A DNA stretch of 64,000 nucleotides from Ideonella alba (GCF_018069875.1 NZ_JAGQDF010000009.1:62001-126000), one strand, 5' to 3'. Shown: positions 44,958 through 55,927, counted from the first letter of the stretch. The notes: generated from the letters alone by a model not told the origin. Program-made: numbers and translations.

Positions 44958-47552
44958 TCAGGGCGTGTGGAGTTTCTTCAGCCGGTACAGCGCATCCAGC
45001 GCCTCCCGGGGGGTGAGGGTATCCGGATCGATGGCGGCCAGGGCCTCCTCGACCTCTGAACAGGTGACAGGCTGTGCGGCGGGCGGGGCAGCGAACAGGT
45101 CGACCTGCGATTCGCCGCTGCGCGACTGCGCTTCCAGCGCCTCCAGCGTGCTGCGGGCCTGGCGCACCAGGGCCGGCGGCATGCCGGCCAGACGGGCCAC
45201 CTGCACGCCGTAGCTGCGGCTGGCGGGGCCGGGCTCGATGGCGTGCAGGAAGACGATGTCCTCGCCGCTCTCGGCTGCGCTGACGTGCCAGTTCTGCGCC
45301 CGCTCATGGCGGCGCGGGAACTCGGTCAGCTCGAAGTAGTGGGTGGCAAACAGCGTGAAGGCCTTGTTGCGGTCGTGCAGATGGCTGGCTATCGCCGAGG
45401 CCAGCGCCAGGCCGTCGAAGGTGGAGGTGCCGCGGCCGATCTCGTCCATCAGCACCAGCGACTGCTCGGTGGCGCCGTGGATGATCTGCGCCGCCTCGGT
45501 CATCTCCAGCATGAAGGTGGACTGGGCATTGGCCAGGTCGTCGGCGGCGCCGATGCGGGTATGGATGGCGTCCATCGGACCCAGGCGGCAGCGCCGCGCC
45601 GGCACGCACGAGCCCATCGCCGCCAGCAGCGAGATCAGCGCCACCTGGCGCATGAAGGTGCTCTTGCCGCCCATGTTGGGGCCGGTGACGATCAGCATGC
45701 GGGTGCGGGCATCCAGGCGGCAGTCGTTGGCGATGAACTCGCCGCCGCCGGTCTCGGCCAGCCGCGCCTCGACCACCGGGTGGCGGCCGCCCTCGATCTC
45801 AATCGCCGGGTGGCGCACGAACTCGGGCGTGCACCAGCCCAGCGTGGCAGCACGCTCGGCCAGCGCGGCCAGCGCGTCCAGGCTGGCCAGCGCGTGGGCC
45901 AATGCGCTCAGCGGGCGCAGGTGGGCCTGCAGCTGGTCGAGCAGCTGCTCGAAGAGGAACTTTTCGCGCGCCAGCGCCCGGTCCTGGGCCGACAGCGCCT
46001 TGTCCTCGAAGGTCTTCAGCTCCGGCGTGATGAAGCGCTCGGCGTTCTTCAGCGTCTGGCGGCGCTGGTAGTCGACGGGCACGCGGTCCAGGCCGGAGCT
46101 GGTGACCTCGATGTAGAAGCCATGCACCTTGTTGAACTGCACCCGCAGGTTGGCGATGCCGGTGCGGGCGCGCTCGCGGGTCTCCAGGTCCAGCAGGAAG
46201 GCGTCGCAGTTCTGGCCGATCGCGCGCAGCTCGTCCAGCTCGGCATCGAAGCCGGTGGCGATGACGCCGCCGTCGCGCAAAAGCACGGCCGGTTCCTCGG
46301 CGATCGCGCGCAGCAGCAGCTCGGCGATGGCGGGCTCGGGCGACAGGTCGGCCAGGCACTGGTCGAGCAGCGCGGTGCCGAAGGGCACGACCGCGCGCAG
46401 CGCCGGCAGCGTGGCCAGCGTGTGGCGCAGGCCGGAGAGCTCCCGCGGGCGCACCTGGCGCAGCGCGATGCGCGCGGTGATGCGCTCGACATCGCTGACC
46501 TGGCGCAGCGCCTCGCGCAGCGACTCGAAGCCCGCTTCCTGCAGTGTGCCGATCGCCGCCAGCCGCGCGCTGGCGGTGCTGCGATCGCGCTGCGGGTGGG
46601 TCAGCCAGTGGCGCAGCGCGCGGCTGCCCATGCCGGTGCGGCAGGTGTCGAGCAACGACAGCAGCGTCGGCGCGCGCTCGCCGCGCAGCGTCTCGGTCAG
46701 CTCCAGGTTGCGCAGCGTGGCGGGGGGCAGCTCGATCAGGTCGGAGCTGCGCTCGACCGTCAGGGTCTGCACATGGGCCAGCGCGCGGCCCTGGGTGTGC
46801 TCGGCATAGGACAGCAGCGCGGCGGCGGCGGCGTGGCCGGTGCTCATCTCCTGCGCATTGAAGCCGGCCAGCGTGGCCACGCGCAGCTGCTCGCACAGCT
46901 TGCGCAGGCCCAGGCCGGCGTCGAACTGCCAGGCCGGCCGCATCGTGCGGGCGGCGGGGCATTGGCGCACGGCGGGTGGCAGGTCCTCGCGGTCGATCAG
47001 GATCTCGGCCGGGGCCAGGCGCGCCAGCCAGCCGGCCAGTTCGCGCTCGCCGCACTCGGCCAGACCCAGCTGGCCGCTGGCCAGACCCAGCCAGGCCAGG
47101 CCGAAGGTGGCCTTGTGGCGCGACAGCGCCAGCAGCAGGGTCTCGCTGCGCTCGTCGAGCAGCTCGGCGTCGGTGACGGTGCCGGGGGTGACCACCCGCA
47201 CCACCTTGCGCTCGACCGGCCCCTTGGCGGTGGCGACATCGCCCACCTGCTCGGCCACGGCGACCGCCTCGCCCAGCTTCAGCAGCCGTGCAAGGTAGCT
47301 CTCGACCGAATGCACCGGCACGCCGGCCATGACCACCGGCTCGCCATTGCTCTGGCCGCGGGTGGTGAGGGTGATGTCGAGCAGGCGGTGCGCCTTGCGG
47401 GCGTCTTCGAAGAACAGCTCGTAGAAATCGCCCATCCGGTAGAAGAGCAGGGTCTCGGGGAACCCCGCCTTCAGGCGGAAATACTGGGCCATCATGGGCG
47501 TGTGGCCCGCGAACTCGTCGGCGCCCGGCGGCGCGTCGGCTGCCCTGCTCAC
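44958..47552 (-). CDS. mutS: DNA mismatch repair protein MutS
   Basis: The 864-residue protein has the mismatch-reading [15 protein letters not shown] (Phe-x-Glu) in domain I, and the ATPase Walker [16 protein letters not shown]. The signature [27 protein letters not shown] and [12 protein letters not shown] follow. The start is GTG at 47552, though the ATG of MMAQYFRLK further in is possible. It directly follows suhB. Confidence 0.97.
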   Translation of the reverse strand: MSRAADAPPGADEFAGHTPMMAQYFRLKAGFPETLLFYRMGDFYELFFEDARKAHRLLDITLTTRGQSNGEPVVMAGVPVHSVESYLARLLKLGEAVAVAEQVGDVATAKGPVERKVVRVVTPGTVTDAELLDERSETLLLALSRHKATFGLAWLGLASGQLGLAECGERELAGWLARLAPAEILIDREDLPPAVRQCPAARTMRPAWQFDAGLGLRKLCEQLRVATLAGFNAQEMSTGHAAAAALLSYAEHTQGRALAHVQTLTVERSSDLIELPPATLRNLELTETLRGERAPTLLSLLDTCRTGMGSRALRHWLTHPQRDRSTASARLAAIGTLQEAGFESLREALRQVSDVERITARIALRQVRPRELSGLRHTLATLPALRAVVPFGTALLDQCLADLSPEPAIAELLLRAIAEEPAVLLRDGGVIATGFDAELDELRAIGQNCDAFLLDLETRERARTGIANLRVQFNKVHGFYIEVTSSGLDRVPVDYQRRQTLKNAERFITPELKTFEDKALSAQDRALAREKFLFEQLLDQLQAHLRPLSALAHALASLDALAALAERAATLGWCTPEFVRHPAIEIEGGRHPVVEARLAETGGGEFIANDCRLDARTRMLIVTGPNMGGKSTFMRQVALISLLAAMGSCVPARRCRLGPMDAIHTRIGAADDLANAQSTFMLEMTEAAQIIHGATEQSLVLMDEIGRGTSTFDGLALASAIASHLHDRNKAFTLFATHYFELTEFPRRHERAQNWHVSAAESGEDIVFLHAIEPGPASRSYGVQVARLAGMPPALVRQARSTLEALEAQSRSGESQVDLFAAPPAAQPVTCSEVEEALAAIDPDTLTPREALDALYRLKKLHTP

Positions 47553-47568
47553 GCTGCTGGGGCGGGCG

Positions 47569-48504
47569 TCAGAACGGGGCGTCGTCGCCCTGGGTGGGCT
47601 CGACGGCCTTCTTGCGCAGGCGGATCGGCTTGCGCTCGGCCGGCTTGGCGTCCGGTTCGGGGACCGGCGCCGGGGCGGGCGCGGCCTCGTCCTCGGTGAT
47701 CACGCGGCTGAAGGGCGTGAGCAGCTGCACCAGCTGCGCATAGACCTTGGGGTTGCCCGCCACCACCTCGCGCTGGTGCAGGAAGTCGGCCTCGCCGGTG
47801 AAGTTGCCGATCAGGCCACCGGCCTCGGTGATGATCAGCGAGCCGGCGGCGATGTCCCAGGGCGACAGGCCGGTCTCGAAGAAGCCGTCGGTGTAGCCGG
47901 CGGCCACGTAGCACAGGTCCAGCGCGGCCGAACCGGGCCGGCGCACGCCGGCGCAGTGCGGCAGCACCGCCTCGAACATCTTCAGGTAGCGCTGGAAGTT
48001 GTCGCCCTTGCGGAACGGGAAGCCGGTGCCGATCAGGGCGTCGGCCAGACGGGTGCGGCGCGAGACGCGCAGACGCTTGTCGTTCAGGTAGGCGCCACGG
48101 CCCTTGGAGGCGATGAAGAGGTCGTTGCGGGTGGGGTCGTAGACCACCGCCTGCTCGATCTTGCCGCGGAAGGACAGCGCGATCGACACGCAGTAGACCG
48201 GGAAGCCGTGGATGAAGTTGGTGGTGCCGTCCAGCGGGTCGATGATCCAGACGAAATCGCTGTGCTTGGCGCCGTGGGTGCGGCCCGATTCCTCGGCCAG
48301 GATGCCGTGGCCGGGGTAGGCGGTCAGCAGGGTCTCGATGATGGCCTGCTCGGCGGCCTGGTCGACCTCGGTGACGAAATCGTTCGGGGCCTTGGTGTTG
48401 ACCTTCAGCGAATCCACGTCCAATGACGCCCGGTTGATGATCGAGCCGGCCGCGCGGGCCGCCTTGACGGCAATGTTGAGCATCGGGTGGAGGGATTGCG
48501 ACAT
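47569..48504 (-). CDS. suhB: Inositol-1-monophosphatase SuhB
   Basis: The 311-residue metal-dependent phosphatase has [28 protein letters not shown] and [29 protein letters not shown]. Beyond the ~265-residue core is a Pro/Ala/Lys-rich tail (about 45 residues), seen in other Burkholderiales. SuhB also modulates rRNA transcription antitermination in E. coli. It is divergent from trmJ. Confidence 0.95.
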   Translation of the reverse strand: MSQSLHPMLNIAVKAARAAGSIINRASLDVDSLKVNTKAPNDFVTEVDQAAEQAIIETLLTAYPGHGILAEESGRTHGAKHSDFVWIIDPLDGTTNFIHGFPVYCVSIALSFRGKIEQAVVYDPTRNDLFIASKGRGAYLNDKRLRVSRRTRLADALIGTGFPFRKGDNFQRYLKMFEAVLPHCAGVRRPGSAALDLCYVAAGYTDGFFETGLSPWDIAAGSLIITEAGGLIGNFTGEADFLHQREVVAGNPKVYAQLVQLLTPFSRVITEDEAAPAPAPVPEPDAKPAERKPIRLRKKAVEPTQGDDAPF

Positions 48505-48645
48505 GGGACTTCAGGCGGCAAGGGGACCGGCGCCAGCAGGCGCAGGCAGGACGTGGCGACGAGGATCAAAGAGCGCGGGCCCGCGCGTCCGGTGGCCGGA
48601 CAGGCGCGACAATGCCCAGGGCAAACCCGCATTCTAGCCGCAGCC

Positions 48646-49416
48646 ATGTCCGAACTGAGCGTTCTTCCGTCACACCCTGCCTGCCCGTCGGGCACCCGCT
48701 TCGTGCTGGTGGGCACCAGCCATGCCGGCAACGTGGGGGCGGCCGCACGGGCGATGAAGGTCATGGGCTTCCACGACCTGGTGCTGGTGGCGCCGCGCTG
48801 GCCCGATGTGTTGAACCGCGAGGAGACCGTGGCCCTGGCCAGCGGCGCCGACGACGTACTGCGCAGCGCGCGTGTGGTGGACACGCTGGTCCAGGCGCTG
48901 GACGGCATCACCTGGGCCTGTGCCACGGCGATGACCCCGCGCGATTTCGGCCCGCCCACCGAGGCGCCGCGCCCGCACCTGGCCGGCCTGGCCGGCAGCG
49001 CCCACCGCGTGGCCTTCGTCTTCGGCAGCGAGCGTTTCGGCCTGGGCAATGACGATGTCTACCGCTGCCACGCCTGCCTGAGCATCCCCACCGCGCCCGA
49101 TTTCGGCTCGCTGAACCTGGCCCAGGCGGTGCAACTGATCGCCTACGAGTGGCGCCAGGCGCTGGGCAGCTTCCCGGTGCAGGCGCGGACCGCCCCGGTG
49201 CGCCAGGCCGATGCCACGATGGTGCAGGGCCTGCTGGCCCACTGGCGCGAGATGCTGGTGCAGATCGGCTTTCTGGATCCGGCCGCGCCCAAGAAGCTGA
49301 TGCCGCGCCTGAACCAGCTGGCCAACCGCCTGCAGCCCACCGAGGAAGAGGTGCACATCCTGCGCGGTATTGCGCGCACCATGCAGCAGCGCGACGGCGG
49401 CGGGCGGGGGCGCTGA
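48646..49416 (+). CDS. trmJ: tRNA (cytidine/uridine-2'-O-)-methyltransferase TrmJ
   Basis: The 256-residue SPOUT methyltransferase has [38 protein letters not shown] and [19 protein letters not shown] (knot-forming motifs), and a C-terminal helical dimer region. It methylates position 32 in tRNA. The ATG at 48646 is used because the family begins shortly before FVLVGT; the frame upstream encodes nothing conserved. Confidence 0.94.
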   Translation: MSELSVLPSHPACPSGTRFVLVGTSHAGNVGAAARAMKVMGFHDLVLVAPRWPDVLNREETVALASGADDVLRSARVVDTLVQALDGITWACATAMTPRDFGPPTEAPRPHLAGLAGSAHRVAFVFGSERFGLGNDDVYRCHACLSIPTAPDFGSLNLAQAVQLIAYEWRQALGSFPVQARTAPVRQADATMVQGLLAHWREMLVQIGFLDPAAPKKLMPRLNQLANRLQPTEEEVHILRGIARTMQQRDGGGRGR

Positions 49417-49444
49417 CAGCAGGATTTCCGGCCGCGGGCTACAC

Positions 49445-49460
49445 TGAGTGCGGACACTCA
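49445..49460. promoter_or_regulatory. Inverted repeat upstream of cysE
   Basis: TGAGTG-CGGA-CACTCA, 28 bases before the cysE ATG. It could be an operator half-site pair or a short leader stem; no matching regulator is known to me. Confidence 0.35.
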
Positions 49461-49487
49461 CGTCCTACACGTCCGGTCCCCAACGCC

Positions 49488-50267
49488 ATGTTCCACCGCC
49501 TGCGCGAAGACATCGCCTGCATCCTCGAGCGTGACCCGGCTGCCCGCAGCACCTGGGAGGTGCTGACCTGTTATCCGGGCCTGCACGCGCTGGTGCTGCA
49601 CCGCCGGGCGAACTGGTGCTGGCGGCATGGCTTCAAGTGGCTGGGCCGCTTCATCTCGCATGTCTCGCGCTGGGCCACCGGCATCGAGATCCACCCGGGT
49701 GCCACGATCGGCCACCGGGTGTTCATCGACCACGGCATGGGCGTGGTGATCGGCGAGATGGCCGAGATCGGCGACGGCTGCACGATCTACCAGGGCGTGA
49801 CGCTGGGCGGCACCTCGCTGGTCAAGGGCGCCAAGCGCCACCCGACGCTGGAGGCCGGCGTGATCGTCGGCGCCAACGCGGCGGTGCTGGGCGGTTTCAC
49901 CGTGGGCGCGGGTGCCCGTGTGGGCTCGGGCGCGGTGGTGACCAAGCCGGTGCCGGCGGGCGCCACGGCGGTGGGCAACCCGGCGCGCATCATCCAGGCT
50001 GAAAAAGACCAGGAGCGCGAGGCCGCAGCCGCGCGCATGGGCTTCTCGGCCTATGGCGTGACCGCGGGCGATGACCCGGTGGCGCAGGCGATGAAGGGCC
50101 TGATCGACAACGCCTCGACCCACGAGCACCAGATCGCCCTGCTGTGGCAGGCGATCGAGAAGCTTTCGGCCCAGGCGCGCGAGTTGCCGGCCGCCGAATG
50201 CGTGCCGCAGGAAGCCCACACCACCGAGCAGTTCGACGCCGAGCGCCTGAACCGCCTGGTCAAGTGA
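49488..50267 (+). CDS. cysE: Serine O-acetyltransferase
   Basis: The 259-residue enzyme starts [21 protein letters not shown] and has a left-handed parallel beta-helix of hexapeptide repeats ([50 protein letters not shown]). It makes O-acetylserine, the cysteine precursor. The ~65-residue C-terminal extension beyond the repeat domain is typical of the betaproteobacterial group. Confidence 0.95.
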   Translation: MFHRLREDIACILERDPAARSTWEVLTCYPGLHALVLHRRANWCWRHGFKWLGRFISHVSRWATGIEIHPGATIGHRVFIDHGMGVVIGEMAEIGDGCTIYQGVTLGGTSLVKGAKRHPTLEAGVIVGANAAVLGGFTVGAGARVGSGAVVTKPVPAGATAVGNPARIIQAEKDQEREAAAARMGFSAYGVTAGDDPVAQAMKGLIDNASTHEHQIALLWQAIEKLSAQARELPAAECVPQEAHTTEQFDAERLNRLVK

Positions 50268-50294
50268 GCCGGTCCCCGGCGCTGCCGGGAAGGA

Positions 50295-51911
50295 TCACAG
50301 CGCGAACAGCAGCGGCAGCAGCAGACCCCAGGCGCCGCGCCAGTCGCGCGGCAGCTCGATCTTCTGCGTGCTGCTCCAGGGCGTGGTGAAGCCGTCGGGC
50401 TCGACCGTGCGGTAGCGGAAGTAGTAGGTGCCGGGCTGCTCGGGCTTGGCCAGCTGCCAGCGCGGCTCGCTCAGTTCGGCCTCGGCCACGCGGGTGGCGA
50501 AATCCGCCTCGCGCGCGAGCTGCACCTGCTGCTTGTCCTCGGGGCGGCCGCTCCAGGCCAGCGTCAGCGCGTTGCCGTCCAGCGCCAGGCTGGGCGGCGT
50601 GGGCAGCGCGCGCAGCTCGAACTGCTGCGCATCACCCCAGGGGCCGGCGCTGCCGTCGGCACGCAGGCTGGCCAGGCGCCAGTGGACCGTGCCGGGCTCG
50701 GACAGCGTCAGCGTGGTGCGCGCGCCGCTCAGGCCATCCAGGCGCTGCACGCCGGTGGCGAAGGCCGGGTCGCGCGAGAGCTCGATGCGGTAGCGCGCGG
50801 CGTCGGTGTTCTCGGCCCAGTTCAGGGCAACTTCCCCCACACTGAGCTTGCCCCGGTGCACCGGCGCCACTGCTGCGGGCGGCTCGGGGCGCGCGCGCAA
50901 CTGCACCTTCAGCTGGGCGTTGCGGCCTTCCAGGCCCTGTTCGTTGCTGCGCCGCACACGCAGGTACCAGTCACCGTCGGGCAGGCCGGTCAGGCGCGCC
51001 TCGGCACCGGCCGCGAAACGCTCGTCGCGCAGGATGCGGCTGAAGCCGGCATCGGCGGCCACCTGCACGCGCAGCGGGTCATTGCCCGGGACCTTGAAGC
51101 GCAGCACCGGGCGCTCGAACAGCGTGGGCACCGACGACAGATCAGGCGCCGGTGGCAGGGCCACTGGCGCGGCGGTGAGGCCGGGCTGCAGCGCACTGCC
51201 GAAGCCGGCGTCGAGCAGCACGCTGCTGGCGCCCACGTCGGCCTGCACGCGGCCTTCCAGCACTTCGGCGACCGAGCGCTGGTCTTCGTGGCGCACCCGG
51301 TACTCGGTGCCGCGCACGCCGATCACGGCGGTGGGCGTGGTCACCTCCAGCGGCTTGGCCCGCTGCAGCTTGGTGGCCAGCACCTCCAGCGTGCCGCGCA
51401 GCAGGCGCATCGTGCCGGCGAACAGGCCTTCATCGTCGGGCTGGCTGGCGCGCAGCAGGTAGCGCTGGCTTTCGCTGAGTTCGCCCTGGCTCAGCGGCGC
51501 CAGCTGCAGGCGGCTGCCATCGGCCAGGATCAACACGGCGGAGCTGTTGGCCGCCACGTCCAGCGCCTGGCCGGGCAGCACCGTGTCGCCCGCGCGGGCC
51601 TCTCGGCCGGCCAGGCGCACGCTGCCCTCGATCGCGTCCAGGCGGGCCGGTGCCTGCGCCGAGCGCAGCAGGCGCAGCGGCATCTGCAGCACCTGGCCGG
51701 TGCGGATCAGGTTGGGGTTGGGCAGGCGGTTCAGGCGCGCCACCTCGGGCCAGGCCTGCGGGCTGATCAGCACGTCGCGGCCCAGGCCGATCAGGGTGTC
51801 GTGCGGCTGCACGGTGTAGGGCAGCACGGCCTCGGCGGCCAGGGCCTCGGCACCCAGCGCCAGCAGCAGCGCCGCCAGGGCGCCACCGACGGAGCGACGG
51901 CGCGTGTTCAT
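50295..51911 (-). CDS. Exported LysM-FecR domain protein with fibronectin-like repeats
   Basis: The 538-residue exported protein has a signal peptide and then a LysM (~30-78: YTVQPHDTLIGLGRDVL). A FecR domain (~100-235) shows VAANSSAVLILADGSRLQLAPLS, TPTAVIGVRGTEYRV. Three or four Ig/fibronectin-III-like beta segments follow (DWYLRVRRSNEQGLEGRNA, YYFRYRTVEPDGFTTPWS). It ends with a hydrophobic GLLLPLLFAL. LysM-FecR proteins are cell-wall-bound; this one is probably periplasmic or surface-attached. It overlaps mog by 4 bases. Confidence 0.87.
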   Translation of the reverse strand: MNTRRRSVGGALAALLLALGAEALAAEAVLPYTVQPHDTLIGLGRDVLISPQAWPEVARLNRLPNPNLIRTGQVLQMPLRLLRSAQAPARLDAIEGSVRLAGREARAGDTVLPGQALDVAANSSAVLILADGSRLQLAPLSQGELSESQRYLLRASQPDDEGLFAGTMRLLRGTLEVLATKLQRAKPLEVTTPTAVIGVRGTEYRVRHEDQRSVAEVLEGRVQADVGASSVLLDAGFGSALQPGLTAAPVALPPAPDLSSVPTLFERPVLRFKVPGNDPLRVQVAADAGFSRILRDERFAAGAEARLTGLPDGDWYLRVRRSNEQGLEGRNAQLKVQLRARPEPPAAVAPVHRGKLSVGEVALNWAENTDAARYRIELSRDPAFATGVQRLDGLSGARTTLTLSEPGTVHWRLASLRADGSAGPWGDAQQFELRALPTPPSLALDGNALTLAWSGRPEDKQQVQLAREADFATRVAEAELSEPRWQLAKPEQPGTYYFRYRTVEPDGFTTPWSSTQKIELPRDWRGAWGLLLPLLFAL

Positions 51912-52501
51912 CCGCGTGGCGGCCGTTGGGCCGACTTGGGTCGGAAGGCGACGATGACCTCGGGATCGGTCTCCATGTAGGGGCCACCGATCAGGTCAAT
52001 GCAGTAGGGCACGGCCGCGAAGATGCCGGGGGCCGGCGGCTCGGCCCGGGGCAGGCCTTCCAGCGTCTCGGCGATGCTCTTGGGCTGGCCTGGCAGGTTG
52101 ATGATCAGGCAGCGGCCACGGATCACCGCCACCTGACGCGACAGGATGGCCGTGGGCACGAAGCGCAGGCTGATCGCCCGCATCTGCTCGCCAAAGCCGG
52201 GCATCAGCTTGTCGGCCACATCCATCGTGGCTTCGGGCGTGACGTCGCGCGGCGCCGGGCCGGTACCACCGGTGGTCAGCACCAGGTCGCAGCCGGCCTG
52301 GTCGACCAGCTCGGTCAGCGTGGCGGCGATCAGCGGCCGCTCGTCGGGAATCAGCCGGGTCTCGAAGGTGATCGGGTTGCGCAGCGCGCGGCCCAGCCAC
52401 TCGCGCAGCGCCGGGATGCCCTTGTCCTCATAGGTGCCGCTGCTGGCGCGGTCGCTGACCGAGACCAGGCCGACGCGCAGGTGGTCGGGCTCACTCATCA
52501 T
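51908..52501 (-). CDS. mog: Molybdopterin adenylyltransferase
   Basis: The 197-residue MogA-type protein has VGLVSVSDRASSGTYEDKGIPAL, VLTTGGTGPAPRDVTPEAT and LIINLPGQPKSIAE. It adenylates molybdopterin before molybdenum insertion. It starts with two adjacent ATG codons (52501 and 52498), overlaps darP by 11 bases upstream and the FecR gene by 4 bases downstream. Confidence 0.95.
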   Translation of the reverse strand: MMSEPDHLRVGLVSVSDRASSGTYEDKGIPALREWLGRALRNPITFETRLIPDERPLIAATLTELVDQAGCDLVLTTGGTGPAPRDVTPEATMDVADKLMPGFGEQMRAISLRFVPTAILSRQVAVIRGRCLIINLPGQPKSIAETLEGLPRAEPPAPGIFAAVPYCIDLIGGPYMETDPEVIVAFRPKSAQRPPRG

Positions 52502-53072
52502 CGTTCTCCTCGGTGTCGTCGTCGGCCGCGTCGGCCTGGGCCAGGGCCTGCTTGATCAGCTGGAACAGTTCGCGGTAGGCCCGGCCGTGGCGCACGGCGC
52601 CGGTGGCGGTGTCGGGCTGCGCATCCTTGCGGGCGGCACGCACCAGGCTGCGCAGCTGCTGGGCACCGGTGTCGGGGTGCTCGGCCAGCCAGCGGGTCAG
52701 GGCGCTGTCGTCGGCCAGCAGCTGCTCGCGCCAGCGCTCGGCGGTGTGCAGGGCCAGCGACTGGCGGGCGCCGCCCAGGCGGAAATCGTCCACGGCGGCC
52801 TGCAGCGGCGCCGGATCGACCTGGCGCATCAGCTTGCCGATGTACTGCAGCTGGCGGCGCAGGCCTTCGTGCGAGCGGATGCGGCGGTAGTCGGCGATCG
52901 CCCCAGCCAGCGTTTCGGGCAGCGCCAGCGCCTCCAGGCGCGAGGCGGGCAGCTCGCTCAGCGCGCGGCCCAGCGCCTGCAGGTCATGGCTCTGGCGCTT
53001 GAGCGCCGACTTGCTGGGGCGGGCGCTGAAGTCGTCGTCGGGTGGGTCGAGGTGGGCGGGCGCGGAGCGCAT
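52491..53072 (-). CDS. darP: Ribosome biogenesis factor DarP (YjgA, DUF615)
   Basis: The 193-residue protein is mostly helical, with the DUF615 pattern SKSALKRQSHDLQALGRALSELP, IRSHEGLRRQLQYIGKLMR and FRLGGARQSLALHTAERWREQL. It binds late 50S precursors. It is divergent from pmbA with a 95-base gap, the usual arrangement. The ATG at 53072 precedes the conserved acidic start. Confidence 0.93.
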   Translation of the reverse strand: MRSAPAHLDPPDDDFSARPSKSALKRQSHDLQALGRALSELPASRLEALALPETLAGAIADYRRIRSHEGLRRQLQYIGKLMRQVDPAPLQAAVDDFRLGGARQSLALHTAERWREQLLADDSALTRWLAEHPDTGAQQLRSLVRAARKDAQPDTATGAVRHGRAYRELFQLIKQALAQADAADDDTEENDDE

Positions 53073-53167
53073 GGGACAGGCCGGCGGTCGGGCGGTGTGG
53101 GTGTGGCTATGATTGTCCCCGCAATTCTGACCGGGCGGCGTACCGTCCACGACACCGACCACACCCG

Positions 53168-54538
53168 ATGACCGCCACCGCCGCCCAGGGCTTTGCCTTC
53201 GACCGTGAACAATTTCAGCAGATCGTGGAGGATGTGCTGACGATGGCGCGCCACCTGGGGGCCAGCGACGCCGGGGTGGAGGTGTCCGAGGGCGCCGGCC
53301 TGTCGGTCTCGGTGCGCCGCGGCGAGGTGGAACATGTCGAGCGCAACCGCGACAAGTCGGTGGGCGTGTCGGTCTACCTGGGCCAGCGGCGCGGCAATGC
53401 CAGCAGCTCCGATTTCTCGCGCCAGGCGCTGGAGCAGACGGTGCGCGCCGCCTACGACATCGCCCGCTTCACCGCCGAGGACCCGGCCGCCGGCCTGCCT
53501 GACGCCGAGGACCTGGTCAGCGCCGACGAGGCCGCGCGCGACCTGGACCTGTTCCACCCCTGGGCGCTCGACGCCGAAGGCGCGGCGCGCCTGGCCCGCC
53601 GGGCCGAGGACGCGGCCTTCGCCGTGGACAAGCGCATCACCAACAGCGAGGGCGCCTCGGTGTCGGCGCAGCAGTCGCACTTCTGGGCGGGCAACAGCCG
53701 GGGATTCCGGGGCGGCTATGCCAGCTCGCGCCATTCGCTGTCGGTCTCGCCAATCGCCGGGCGCGGCGCCGGCATGGAGCGCGACTACTGGTACAGCTCT
53801 GAGCGCGACGCGCTGCAGCTGGCCTCGCCCGAGGCGGTGGGCCGCTACGCCGCCGAGCGCACGCTGGCCCGGCTGAAGGCCCGCAAGATCGCCACCTGCG
53901 AGGTGCCGGTGCTGTTCGAGAACACCGCGGCCGCCGGCCTGCTGGGCTCTTTCGTGCAGGCCGTCAGCGGTGGCGCGCTGTACCGCAAGGCCAGCTTCCT
54001 GGTCGACAGCCTGGGCCAGCCGGTCTGGGCCGACCACATCGACGTCATCGAAGACCCGCTGCTGCCGCGCGGCAAGGCCAGCGCCCCGTTCGACGACGAG
54101 GGCGTGCGCACCCGGGCGCGGCGCGTGGTCGAGGGCGGTGTGGTGCAGGGCTATTTCCTGTCCAGCTACTCGGCGCGCAAGCTGGGCATGAAGACCACCG
54201 GCCACGCTGGCGGTTCGCAGAACCTGCGCCTGTCCAGCCGCCTGACCCAAGCCGGCGACCACCTCGACGAGATGCTGCGCAAGCTGGGCCGCGGCCTGTT
54301 CGTCACCGACCTGATGGGGCAGGGCGTCAATCCCGTGACCGGCGACTATTCGCGCGGCGCCGCCGGCTACTGGGTCGAGGGCGGACGCATCGTCCACCCG
54401 GTGCACGAGATCACCATCGCCGGCAACCTGCGGCAGATGCTCAAGGGCGTGGTGGCCGTCGGCGCCGACGCCTTCACGCTGGGTGGCAAGACCATCGGTT
54501 CGGTGCTGCTCGAGCGCATGAAGGTGGCCGGCAGCTGA
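53168..54538 (+). CDS. pmbA: Metalloprotease PmbA (TldE)
   Basis: The 456-residue TldD/TldE family protein has VEHVERNRDKSVGVSVYLGQRRGNASSSD near the N-terminus. MKTTGHAGGSQNLRL, VTDLMGQGVNPVTGDYSRGAAGYWVEGG and EITIAGNLRQML follow. PmbA forms a heterodimer with TldD; the HExxxH metal motif belongs to TldD, and indeed none is present here. The ATG at 53168 follows an open leader that is not conserved. Confidence 0.95.
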   Translation: MTATAAQGFAFDREQFQQIVEDVLTMARHLGASDAGVEVSEGAGLSVSVRRGEVEHVERNRDKSVGVSVYLGQRRGNASSSDFSRQALEQTVRAAYDIARFTAEDPAAGLPDAEDLVSADEAARDLDLFHPWALDAEGAARLARRAEDAAFAVDKRITNSEGASVSAQQSHFWAGNSRGFRGGYASSRHSLSVSPIAGRGAGMERDYWYSSERDALQLASPEAVGRYAAERTLARLKARKIATCEVPVLFENTAAAGLLGSFVQAVSGGALYRKASFLVDSLGQPVWADHIDVIEDPLLPRGKASAPFDDEGVRTRARRVVEGGVVQGYFLSSYSARKLGMKTTGHAGGSQNLRLSSRLTQAGDHLDEMLRKLGRGLFVTDLMGQGVNPVTGDYSRGAAGYWVEGGRIVHPVHEITIAGNLRQMLKGVVAVGADAFTLGGKTIGSVLLERMKVAGS

Positions 54539-54684
54539 GCGCGGTTCCGGCCAGGCCGGAAATTTCTTCCTGTCAGCCAGGGGGCGCTCGGGGGAAACCC
54601 GCCGCAGGGCTGTGAGGACCCACTCCTAGAATCGTCCGACCGACCCTCTTTCCGCGGTCGCTCTTTACTGAGGAGTTCACCTAC

Positions 54685-55767
54685 ATGGAACGTCGTTCCT
54701 TTGTCCGTGGTGCCGGCCTGGCTGGCGTGCTGGCGGCCGGTACCGCCCCGGCGATCGTGCAAGCCCAGGCCCAGATCCGCTGGCGCCTGGCTTCCAGCTT
54801 CCCGAAGTCGCTGGACACCATCTTCGGTGCGGCTGACGAGTTCGCCAAGCAGGTCTCCGCGCTGAGCGGCGGCAAGTTCCAGATCTCGATCCATGCCGGC
54901 GGCGAGCTGATGCCCGCGTTCGGCGTGGTCGACGGCGTGCAGAACGGCACCGTCGAGATGGCCCACACCGCGCCGTACTACTTCTTCGGCAAGGACGAGA
55001 CCTTCGCCCTGGGCTGCGCCATCCCCTTCGGCCTGAACAGCCGCCAGATGACGGCCTGGATGTTCGAGGGCAACGGCCTGAAGCTGATGCGCGAGTTCTA
55101 CCGCGGCTACAACATCGTCAACTTCCCTGGCGGCAACACCGGCGCCCAGATGGGTGGCTGGTACCGCAAGCCGATCACGTCGCTGGCCGACATGAAGGGC
55201 CTGAAGTTCCGCGTCGGCGGCTTCGCCGGCAAGGTGGTCGAGCGCCTGGGTGGCGTGCCGCAGAACATCCCCGGCGGCGAGATCTACCAGTCGCTGGAAA
55301 AGGGCACGATTGATGCCGCCGAGTGGATCGGCCCGTACGACGATCAGAAGCTGGGCTTCAACAAGGTGGCCCCGAACTACGCCTACCCGGGCTGGTGGGA
55401 AGGCGGCCCGCAGCTGGACTTCTTCGTCAGCTCCAAGGCCTACGACGCGCTGTCGCCTGAGTACAAGGCGATCCTGGAGTGCGCCACTGCCTACGCCCAC
55501 GTCGACATGCAGGCCAAGTACGACGGCCGCAACCCGGCGGCGCTGCGTCAGCTGGTGGCCGGCGGTACCAAGCTGTTCCGCTTCCCGAAGGACGTGATGG
55601 AGTCGGCCTTCAAGGAATCGATGGCCCTGTACTCCGAGATCTCGGCCAAGAACCCGAACTGGAAGAAGGTGTACGACGACTACGCCAAGTTCCGCGCCGA
55701 CCAGAACCTGTGGTTCCGCTTCGCCGAAGCCAGCTTCGACGAGTTCATGCACCAGCAGAAGCTGTGA
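54685..55767 (+). CDS. TRAP transporter substrate-binding protein (TakP-like)
   Basis: The 360-residue exported receptor begins MERRSFVRGAGLAGVLAAG, a twin-arginine-type signal. DctP-family features include IRWRLASSFPKSLDTIFGAADEFAKQV, GGWYRKPITSLADMKGLKFRVGGFAGKV and TIDAAEWIGPYDDQKLGF. The group resembles the alpha-keto-acid receptor TakP. It faces the dctM-dctQ genes convergently rather than sharing an operon with them. A leader hairpin-terminator pair separates the two. Confidence 0.92.
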   Translation: MERRSFVRGAGLAGVLAAGTAPAIVQAQAQIRWRLASSFPKSLDTIFGAADEFAKQVSALSGGKFQISIHAGGELMPAFGVVDGVQNGTVEMAHTAPYYFFGKDETFALGCAIPFGLNSRQMTAWMFEGNGLKLMREFYRGYNIVNFPGGNTGAQMGGWYRKPITSLADMKGLKFRVGGFAGKVVERLGGVPQNIPGGEIYQSLEKGTIDAAEWIGPYDDQKLGFNKVAPNYAYPGWWEGGPQLDFFVSSKAYDALSPEYKAILECATAYAHVDMQAKYDGRNPAALRQLVAGGTKLFRFPKDVMESAFKESMALYSEISAKNPNWKKVYDDYAKFRADQNLWFRFAEASFDEFMHQQKL

Positions 55768-55813
55768 GGACGGCGGCCGCCTAGTAGCGGCCTGCCCATC
55801 CCTCTCGAAGCCG

Positions 55814-55846
55814 AAGGGCCCTGCCACCGCAGGGCCCTTTTTTCAT
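55814..55846 (+). terminator. Rho-independent terminator of the TRAP receptor gene
   Basis: AAGGGCCCTGC-CACC-GCAGGGCCCTT followed by a run of T residues, 46 bases past the receptor stop. Confidence 0.93.
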
Positions 55847-55883
55847 GCCTGAGACCTGCGGGATCCGATGGATCCTGGCCAAG

Positions 55884-55917
55884 AAAAAAGCCCGACGGCG
55901 TGGCTGCGCCGTCGGGC
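55884..55917 (-). terminator. Rho-independent terminator of the TRAP permease operon
   Basis: GCCCGACGGCG-TGGCTG-CGCCGTCGGGC (55890-55917); on the minus strand it is followed by TTTTTTC. It lies 40 bases beyond the dctM stop. Confidence 0.92.
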
Positions 55918-55927
55918 CTGGGGCGTC

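Noticed and set aside
53168-54538. PmbA judged inactive for lack of HExxxH
   Set aside because: The missing metal motif is normal for TldE/PmbA; TldD supplies it.
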